Shown piece after piece: positions 56,918 through 64,000 of a DNA stretch of 64,000 bases. The notes under the pieces are model-generated. The model ran no database searches. It was not told the origin of the DNA and was given only the letters and a program-made list of their open reading frames with translations. The stretch lies in assembly GCA_964016875.1 (NCBI GenBank), contig OZ024724.1, forward strand, positions 21,808,200-21,872,199, given 5' to 3'. The translations under genes and the position numbers were made by a program. The number at the start of each line of letters is the position of its first letter. Positions within the stretch are counted from its first letter, which is position 1. This DNA comes from Fallopia convolvulus (lineage: Eukaryota; Streptophyta; Magnoliopsida; Caryophyllales; Polygonaceae).

Positions 56918-58500
56918 ATGTCGGATGCAGGGAATGATGGCTCTCCATGAGATGTTAATTCAGATTCATCCGTGGTTGCTATGCTACAATCAATGCAACA
57001 ATATCTTCGCTCATTTTGTACTCGGTTTGATGACATCGAGCAAAGGTTGTCTAGGCACGATAAACTCTTCCAAGCTAGTGCCACCAATGCTCAAAATGTC
57101 AACTGAGATCCACCTTTGTCACTCGGTGTGAGCTCCCATCTAGAGCAAATCATCTCCACCACTCGAGGCATTCACTTGGAGGAAGGATCCACCTCCAACA
57201 TTTCGTTAGTGTCACAAGGGCACTTTTCGGGGTCAAGTTACACTAAACTGTTTGTGACCTCTTCCAGGGTAAGGCTAGAATTTGTTCCTCCATAGTCTAC
57301 TTTTCCAAATAATATTCCTTTTCCTTCGAACACTAACAATGTAGGAAATGAGCGATATGGCTATACTCCCGTGACGACACCGGCGCCCACGGGCACGTGC
57401 CATCTCTACCCTCGGCGCATGGGTGCCCAAGGCACGCCTCCTATGCAAGTGGCCTTCCAAGCCCCTTTCCAAGATGCGTGGCAACATCAGCCCGCTTATG
57501 TTGATGATTTCCAATAGGGGAAGCACCACCAAGGAATCAAGCTCCAAATCCAAACTTTTTCCGGAACCACCGGTGCCGATGCATGCCTTGATTGGATAGC
57601 CAAGACCAAGACCGTTTTTTATTACTATGGCTATGAGGATGAGAGAAGAATAGTAGTCGCCACCGTCCACTTCACCGACTTTGCATACCTTTGGTGGTTA
57701 CAAGACAAGGAGGCTCGGCGACATGATGGGCTCCAACCGATCCGAACTTGGCGAGAACTTAAGCGTGCACTTGAAGAATGCTTTTTTCCACTAGACTACG
57801 CCAAGGGGTACATTCCAAACTTGACTAGCTCCGACAAGGCAGTTGGACTCCTCACGAGTACTATAACAAGCTATGCACGCTCATCTTTCGCTCCGGGGTT
57901 CAATTCCCTGACGGGTATGTTATCTCCAAATTTCTTCATGGACTTAATGCTGAGCTAAAATCTATTGTGAATATGCAGCATTTTCCTAGGGGTACGGAGA
58001 TTGAACAAGTGTTGCATTACATAAACCAAGTCCATTAGAAAATGCCACAAAGGCGCCAGCCCGGGCCGAGCTCTAAACAGTGGCACAACTCTTCATCGAG
58101 TGTTTCTCCGAGCCAGCCTAAGAAGCCTGAATTTTGGCGCGACCAACCCCCTCCTCCTCCTAAGAAAGACGTGCCTCCGAGGCCAAATCAAGATGGGGAA
58201 ACCCGTGTCGGCGAGTTCACATGCTTTAAATATCTCGGGCGTGGCCATTACGCTCGTGATTGCCTGAACCAACGCAAAGTTCTTCTTACTCCCCAAGGCA
58301 AATATGAATTTGAGGAGCCGGATGTCAAAGAGGAGGAAGAAAATAGTGCGGAGCAAGAAGAGGACAAGCTCCATGTCACGGCCGAAAAGGGTGAGTGTTT
58401 TGTTGTTCAACCCACTCTCTTCACCACCAAGAACATCACCAAACCGAGCCAACGAGAGGTGATCTTCCATACTCGTTGCAAAATCCTAGATAAGGTATGT
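56918..58500 (+). pseudogene. gag of element B with degenerate zinc knuckle
   Basis: The start ATG at 56918 lies in the same context as in element A. The frame reads MSDAGNDGSP and then breaks; downstream pieces show a coiled-coil-like stretch (MLQSMQQYLRSFCTRFDDIE) and the gag domain at about 57535-57790 (IQTFSGTTGADACLDWIAKT, FTDFAYLWWLQDKEARRHDG, PIRTWRELKRALEECFFP). The open C-terminal frame (58042-58518) is Pro-rich and holds the knuckle CFKYLGRGHYARDC, in which the second Cys of CX2CX4HX4C is Tyr. In-frame stops occur near 56948, 57103, 57291 and 57518. The product would have been the particle capsid and nucleocapsid protein. Confidence 0.8.
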
Positions 58501-59040
58501 AGCTTTATTATTGATTGAGACTCTTGTTGTAATATCATCAATGAGGAGGTTGTTTCTCGCTTTTCAATTCCTACTACTCCTCATCCCATGCCTTATCCTT
58601 TGTGTTGGATAAATTCTAAATCGCCCATCCAAGTGAAGGAAAGGGCTTTGATTTCGTTTGCCATAGGTCCATATCAAGACGTGGAGGGATGTGATGTGGT
58701 CCCCATGTCAGTGTTCCATCTTCATTTAGGCCGACCTTGGCAATATGATCGCGGTGATCCATGATGGCGTCTCCAAGGAGTACTCTTTCCACCACAATGA
58801 CAAGAAGCTCACTTTGCACCCGATGAAGCCACACGAGATTATGCTTGATCACACGGATAGGGAGCAAAAGAGAAGGCATTCTCTTAGAGAAGGAAAGAAG
58901 GTAAAAACATTATCCTTTGGTGATAGCATGAGCGCTTCCAATCCTCTCCTATTAGCTAAATCGAGGAAAGTTGTTCATGCCATCAAGGGGAGTAACGTTT
59001 GTCTATTATTACTCTATAATGAATCGTTGCTTTCTAATTA
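58501..59040 (+). pseudogene. Protease region of element B
   Basis: The active-site segment reads FIID, TGA stop (58516-58518), DSCCNIINEEVVSRF: the residue after the catalytic Asp is replaced by a stop codon. Downstream, ALISFAIGPYQDVEGCDVVP and HLHLGRPWQYDR match retropepsin of chromovirus-type polyproteins. It then runs in a shifted frame to SLLLYNESL before RT. It would cleave the polyprotein; dead. Confidence 0.75.
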
Positions 59041-59960
59041 ATTGAAGATCTTCCCTCATCCATTGCTTGTCTTTTGCAGGATTACAAGGACATATTTCGC
59101 GAAGAAGTCCAAGTGGGTTGCCGCCTACAAGAGGGATCGAACATTAAATAGATTTCATATCGGGCGCATCTCTTCCGAACTGGCCAGCCCACCGTGCCAA
59201 TCCCGAGGAAACAAAGGAGTTACTACGGCAAGTTCAAGAACTCCTTGGAAAAGGCTACGTCCAAGAAAGCCTCAGCCCGTGCGCCGTTCCGGTAATTCTA
59301 GTCCCTAAAAAAGACGGTACATGGAGGATGTGCATTGATTATCGAGCAATCAACAACATTACTATCAAGTATCGCCAACCGATTCTGCGACTTGATGATA
59401 TGCTTGATGAGCTCAATAGAGCTTGTATTTTCTCTAAAATCGATTTAAAAAGCGGCTATCATCAAATCCGGATGAAGGAGGGCGATGAGTGGAAAAGCGC
59501 GTTCAAAACCAAGTACGGGCTCTAAGAGTGGTTGGTTATGTCTTTCGGTTTAACCAACGCTCCTAGCACCTTTATGAGGTTGATGAACCACGTCCTCCGT
59601 CCTTTTCTTGGTAAATTCATGGTTGTTTACTTTGATGATATTCTCATATATAGCCACGACCTTGAGTCCCACGTCGAACACCTTAGGCAAGTGTGAGACG
59701 TTTTGAGAAATGAACGCCTATTTCCTAACTTTAAAAAGTGCCACTTTTGTTCGAATCATGTGGTATTTCTTGGCTTTGTTGTGAGTAGGGAAGGGCTAAA
59801 AGTTGATGAAGAGAAGGTGAAGGCAATCCGAGATTGGCCGACTCTCACAACCATGACGCAAGTTAGAAGTTTTCTTGGTTTGCCCGGCTTCTACCGTCGT
59901 TTCCTGAGAGACTGTAGCTCCATAGCTGCGCCTCTCACCGCTCTCACCAAGAAAATATGT
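59041..59960 (+). pseudogene. Reverse transcriptase of element B
   Basis: The N-terminal part (59070-59320) is shifted. From 59328 the frame is clear: CIDYRAINNITIKYRQPI, IFSKIDLKSGYHQIRM, a TAA at 59523-59525 where Tyr is usual, FGLTNAPSTFMRLMN, the catalytic VVYFDDILIYS (YFDD at 59628-59639, intact), a TGA at 59694-59696, then KCHFCSNHVVFLGFVVS and VRSFLGLPGFYRRFLRDCS. Motif order is that of Ty3/gypsy RT. A frameshift near 59965 leads into RNase H. Confidence 0.88.
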
Positions 59961-60029
59961 ACCATTCAGGTGGGAAGAGACCCAAGAAGATGCGTTCAAC
60001 ATTCTCAAAGACAAACTCACACAAGCGTC

Positions 60030-60420
60030 GCTCCTAGTCTTGCCCGATTTCAACAAAACGTTCGAAATCGAATATGACACTTCGGGCATTGGCTTAGGCG
60101 GGGTTCTTTTGCAAGAGGGCAGACCCGTGGCGTATTTTAGTGAGAAATTGAGTGGGGCTGAGCTAAACTATCCCACCTATGACAAGGAGTTGTTGGCTCT
60201 TGTCCATGTACTCAAAACGTGGGAGCACTACCTCATGCCACCCGAGTTTGTCAAACATTCCGACCACGAGGCGCTTAAATTTCTTAAAGGCCAAAGCAAG
60301 TTGAACAAGCGCCATGCTAAGTAGGTGGAGTTCATTGAGACATTCCCTTACGTCATCAAACACAAAAGGTGGAAAGAAAACATCGCCATCGATGCTCTCT
60401 CTCGTCGGTACACTCTAATT
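60030..60420 (+). pseudogene. RNase H of element B
   Basis: Contains FEIEYDTSGIGLGGVLLQEG with the first catalytic Asp, YPTYDKELLALVHVLKTWEH with the Glu, FVKHSDHEALKFL with a further Asp, and the end DALSRRYTL. A TAG at 60322-60324 replaces Trp in the usual KWVEF motif. It degrades the RNA template during reverse transcription in active elements. Confidence 0.85.
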
Positions 60421-60579
60421 TCTATCCTTGATGCTAAAATGCTCGGTTTTGGATTTTTGCATGAATTATATGAGCATGATTCTGATTTTCATGAGATATA
60501 TCAAGAATGTTTAGCTAAGGGTAGCAAGGACCTAATTTATTTCCATGATGGGTTTTTATTTAAAGGTCCTAAACAATGT

Positions 60580-61702
60580 GTGCCGAGGGGCTCTTTTCGG
60601 CATTTGCTTGTGCAAGAGGCCCACGGAAGCGGCCTCATGGGACATTTTGGTGTGATGAGAACTTTGCATATTTTAAAAGACCATTTTTTCTGGCCAAGCT
60701 TGCTAAAAATTGTTGAAAAATTTTGTGCTTCTTGTATTACATGCTTGCGTGCTAAGTCAAGAGTGCAACTGCATGGTCTATACACCCCACTCCCGATTCC
60801 ACAAGTTCCGTGGGAAGATTTCCATGCACTTTGTGTTAGGACTTCCCTGTTCTAAGAGAGGGAGGGACTCCATCTTTGTTGTTGTTGATCGGTTTTCAAA
60901 AATGGCTCATTTCAATGCTTTCCATAAAACCGACGATGCATCACATGTACCTAATTTATTCTTTGAAATTGTGGTGCGCTTGCATGGGGTCCCTAAGACC
61001 ATAGTTTCCGATAGGGATGTGAAATTTTTGAGCTATTTTTGGAAGACACTTTGGGCCAAGCTAGGCACGAAGTTGTTATTTTCCACCACTTGCCACCCTT
61101 AAACGGATGGCCAAACCGAGGTCGTGAATCGAACTCTTGGTTCTCTTTTGCGTTCTCTTTTCTCTACTAACTTGTGCAAGTTGGAGGAGTGTATTCCATT
61201 CATTGAGTTTGCTTACAATCGTGTTGTGCATTTGACCACCAAGAAGACGCCATTCGAAATGGTTTACGGGCGCAACCCTATTACTCCACTTGATCTAATG
61301 TCGTATGCTTCTAGTGACCGAGAGAGTCGAGAAGGAGTTGATCATGTTGCCAAGATCAAACGACTCAACGAGGATACTCGCCTTCAATTGGAAAGGCGAA
61401 CCATGCAATATGTGCGCCAAGCCAACAAAGGGCGCAAGGAAGTCATTTTTTAACCGGGCGACCTCGTGTGGGTGCATTTGAGGAACGAGCGTTTTCCAAT
61501 CCTCCAAAATTCAAAGTGGAAACCACGAGGTGATCGCCCATTTGTGGTGTTGGAGTGCATCAAACCGGGTTGAATTGCCACCAAGCTACGGTGTGCACGA
61601 GGTATTTAACGTTTCCGACCTTTCTCCTAATTTTCTTAACGATGATTATGAGATGCAAGATGAAGGTTCGTGGACGAACCCTTTTCAAGAGAGGCAGGAT
61701 GA
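60580..61702 (+). pseudogene. Integrase of element B
   Basis: The zinc-binding N-terminus has HGSGLMGHFGVMRTLHILKD and CASCITCLRAK (H2C2 set present). A loss of two bases near 60818 shifts the frame before the core. In the core the first catalytic Asp is His (ISMHFVLGLP, CAC at 60827-60829). The second Asp (IVSDRDVKFL, 61010-61012) and the Glu (TEVVNRTLGS, 61118-61120) are present with the normal 35-residue spacing. A TAA (61100-61102) precedes TDGQTE and another lies at 61451-61453. The C-terminus reads ELPPSYGVHEVFNVSDLSPN and runs on through the polypurine tract into the 3' LTR. No chromodomain is seen. Confidence 0.85.
61685..61702 (+). other. Polypurine tract of element B
   Basis: caagagaggcaggatga immediately precedes the LTR start TGTGACAATG. 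Confidence 0.7.
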
Positions 61703-62030
61703 TGTGACAATGTCGCATGTGCCACATCATGGCCAAACCGCCCACGGTACCGAGCCACCCGCCCACGGTACCGAGTGACCCAAATGCGCCACGGCTAAAC
61801 AAGCACCATCTTCCGAGCCACCCGAGACACCTCCACCTTTTATGGGCCATAACCATCAAGATGACTTGGAGGGTGATCTAGAGCTGAATGATTATGGGAG
61901 TGCCGCTCAAGAGGCCATGCAAGACGTAGAGCGCCGCTCACCCCTTGGCTCCGCCGGCGCCCGTGGCCCAGTTACACAAGCTAGCGGCACTTTGCCTTAT
62001 TTAGGTCGACTCACGAGGGCACGATCTCTT
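61703..62030 (+). repeat. 3' LTR of element B, truncated at the duplication junction
   Basis: It matches the first 350 bp of the 5' LTR and then jumps near 62030 (after cacgatctc) into LINE ORF1 sequence. It differs from the LTRs at 54962 and 63348 in the minisatellite number and at gagccacccgagacacc. Confidence 0.8.
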
Positions 62031-63347
62031 GTTCTTAGCCCTTGTTCTTCTTAGCTCTTGTTCTCTTAGGTTTCTTGGAGGAAATAGGAAGAACATTGGC
62101 CTTGTCATTAACCTCTTCACCCACCTTATGCTTAGGAGAATCAGAACAACTTTCCCATGTGAACTTAATCTCAACAACATTTAGATGGTTCCTTAGTTGG
62201 TTGTTTGAAGACTCAGTCCCATTATCATTGATCATACCAGTCAACCCCATATAGGCAATCTGAGGAACATGAGTAACAAGGCCCATTGCAGCTCCTAAAC
62301 AAACAAAAGACATGGGGGAGGCACAAATATAGAGTGAGATCATCATGGTCTCAAGATAAGGGACATTATGTTGCAGATAATACATAAGTCATCTGCTCAC
62401 GAGCATGTATGGACATAACAGGGTCAACAAAGTGATAAGGATCCATAGCAACCATCATTTTAAAGTTTACATTAGGGTTAACAGTTGGAAAGGGAACACC
62501 AACACCAAGACCACCAGCAACCACAAGATTAGAAGACACATTTGACAAGGGGGGAATCAGATTAGCACCATGCATTGGATTAACAACATCAGACCTGAGA
62601 AAGGTTAAGGAAGTTGACTTTTTTTGGGTTACAGATCTCCACACCAAATTACCATGCAACTTAAGACGAGTTTGTTCAATAAGATCAGCATCAGAAATAG
62701 TGGTATCAACACTCAGCTTTAGTTTCCTAGGCTAAATATTGTTAAGAGGACACTCATCAAAACAGTGGTCAGGTTCTCCACAACACCCACAGCCAAGGGA
62801 CATAGTCTTATACCAAACCTTCAAGGTAATCTCAAAGTTATCATGTGCTAGTATTTTAACACATCCTTTAAGAGGAATAGAAACATCAGTGTTGATTAAG
62901 ACTCTATAGAATTTCATTTTGTTTCTAGAGTTTAAAAGATCATCCAACTTAATGAAATAACCAATAAGGTTATCCCTTAAGATTAAATCAAGAGCAGAAG
63001 GAGAGAAGAGATAATAAGTCAAGGAAGGAATTCTTGCCCATATATCAGCCCTCACAACCTCATCATTTGTAGGATTAAACTCAAGGTAGAAAGGATAAAG
63101 AGCTACTAACATTCCTTGAACATGGTATGGCCTTTTGAAAAGAATCCAGAAGTTTGAGAATTCTTGGAACTGAACCTCTCCCTTGGCCAAGTCTTTGCAT
63201 GCTTCCTTCATTTTCCCATTTATGAGGGTGCGAAGTCATTCTTGAAACTGGTTCCTCCACCATTTTGATGAGAAGAGTGAAATGCATGAGCTCACGCAAA
63301 TACTTTTTAACAGATGGAATAGCAATCAGGTTTGGGAGAGGGAGTGA
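62031..63347 (-). pseudogene. Second copy of LINE ORF1 (duplicated segment)
   Basis: Homologous to 53660-54961. On the minus strand it has RPYHVQGMLVALYPFYLEF, RADIWARIPSLTYYLF, the knuckle CGCCGEPDHCFDEC and the basic C-terminus KKPKRTRAKKN. It lacks 38 bp near 63136 that copy 1 has, and keeps 29 bp near 62463-62491 that copy 1 lost. The frame breaks near 63200 and 62730. It is attached on its left to a truncated LTR and on its right to another LTR, so it is a duplicated block and not an independent insertion. Confidence 0.8.
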
Positions 63348-64000
63348 TGTGACAATGCCTCATGTGCCACATCATGGCCAAACCACCCATGGTACCGAGC
63401 AACCCGCCCACGGTATCAAGCCACCCGACCAAGGTACCAAGCCACCCGAGTGCGTCGGGTGTGCCACGGCTAAACAAGCACCATCTTTCGAGCCCTCGAG
63501 CCACCTCCACCTTCTATGGGCCATAACCATGAAGATGACTTGGAGGGTGATCTAGAGTTGAATGACTATGGGAGCACCGCTCAAGAGCCCATGCAAGACG
63601 TAGAGCGTCGCTCATCCCTTGGCGCCGCCGACGCTCGTGGCCCGGTTACACAAGCTAGTGGCGCTTTGCCTTATTTAGGTCGAATCACGAGGGCACGAGC
63701 TCGTGCCTTACAAGAAGAGCTTCAAGCTAGCCTCTTAGTCCAAAGAGCGTCGATTAACTATGAAGGCGACATGATGTGAACATTGTTGGTCATCGGGTGT
63801 GTCTCGGCCATGCCGAGCGCCTAGCTTGCGCTGAGTTTGGGCGCCTCTTTCGTGACATGTTCAAGCTGCATTCAATGCCGGTTTTTCAAGGGTCTTTTAT
63901 CATCAATTCTGATTTTTATGGCTGGTTATTGAAGAGCCTTGTTTGGAAGCTTATTGTTTTGTAAAAGGGGCGTCTCTCTCCCTTAGTAGACACACTTGAA
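63348..64000 (+). repeat. LTR of the second duplication unit, cut by the window end
   Basis: It starts TGTGACAATGCC directly after gggagagggagtga, the same junction as at 54962. It is closer to the LTR at 54962 than to the one at 61703 (three-unit minisatellite, ctcgagccacc). The tail-encoding frame 63516-63779 is intact. Confidence 0.85.

Larger units (their letters stand above)
53660..62030. repeat. First unit of an old tandem duplication of about 8.4 kb
   Basis: The sequence from about 53660 (LINE ORF1 end) through the LINE 5' end and into the LTR at 54962 recurs, in the same order and with the identical LINE/LTR junction (gggagagggagtga followed by the LTR TG), from about 62031 to the window end. 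Indels private to each copy (29 bp and 38 bp) show the duplication is old. Confidence 0.7.
54962..62030 (+). mobile_element. Element B: full-length chromovirus-like Ty3/gypsy element, decayed
   Basis: Order on the plus strand: 5' LTR (54962-55987), iMet-type primer site, leader, gag with zinc knuckle, protease, RT, RNase H, integrase, polypurine tract and 3' LTR (61703 to about 62030, cut by the duplication junction). PR-RT-RH-IN order and the RT and integrase motifs place it in Ty3/gypsy. I see no chromodomain. The polyprotein tail extends into the LTR, as reported for CRM-type and some other chromoviruses, so the clade is inferred and not settled. At least ten in-frame stops or shifts are present. 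Confidence 0.88.

Overview
This window looks like repeat-rich heterochromatin of a flowering plant, probably a eudicot with a large genome. Every stretch I can identify is transposable-element DNA: Ty3/gypsy LTR retrotransposons (Athila-like and chromovirus-like), short gag-only or coding-poor LTR elements, one CACTA DNA transposon, one long-inverted-repeat (MULE-like) element and one L1-type LINE. Plant tRNA-Asp and initiator-Met primer sites, the Transposase_24 type second gene of plant CACTA elements and the plant L1 layout (DUF4283-like ORF1, endonuclease, RT, RNase H) support a plant origin. I see no host gene, rRNA gene or intact tRNA gene. The reading frames are almost all decayed; the only long undamaged one is the 374-codon gag-like frame of element D.

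Layout. 1-2640: element A, a chromovirus-like element with pol deleted. 2700-24129: element C, a minus-strand Athila-like element that hosts three insertions: D (7520-10345, TSD CTTGA), I (10583-14925) and a CACTA (15715-23215, TSD TAG). 24130-24500: fragment of an A-type LTR. 25715-26633: solo LTR E. 26825-29641: long-inverted-repeat element hosting solo LTR G (27425-28937, TSD CTATC). 30033-35843: putative minus-strand LTR K hosting short element F (31724-34268, TSD TATTT). 36685-38135: LTR-like sequence J. 38136-48612: element H, a near-complete but RT-less Athila-like element (TSD AGAAG). 48758-54961: minus-strand LINE. 54962-62030: element B, a decayed full-length chromovirus-like element. 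From about 62030 to the window end a second copy of LINE ORF1 plus LTR follows, which makes an old tandem duplication of about 8.4 kb.

How the parts relate. G, H and I are one Athila-like family; C is a second. C, H and I all lack reverse transcriptase, RNase H and the integrase core, so all would need enzymes supplied in trans. D and F (and more loosely E) form a group of short LTR elements; D keeps a gag frame that runs through the polypurine tract into the 3' LTR. A and B share a leader and gag region. The nesting gives a relative order: C is older than D, I and the CACTA; the inverted-repeat element is older than G; K is older than F.

Limits: boundaries with target-site duplications or inverted LTR ends are exact to the base. 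Boundaries given as 'about', and clade names, are inference without database searches.
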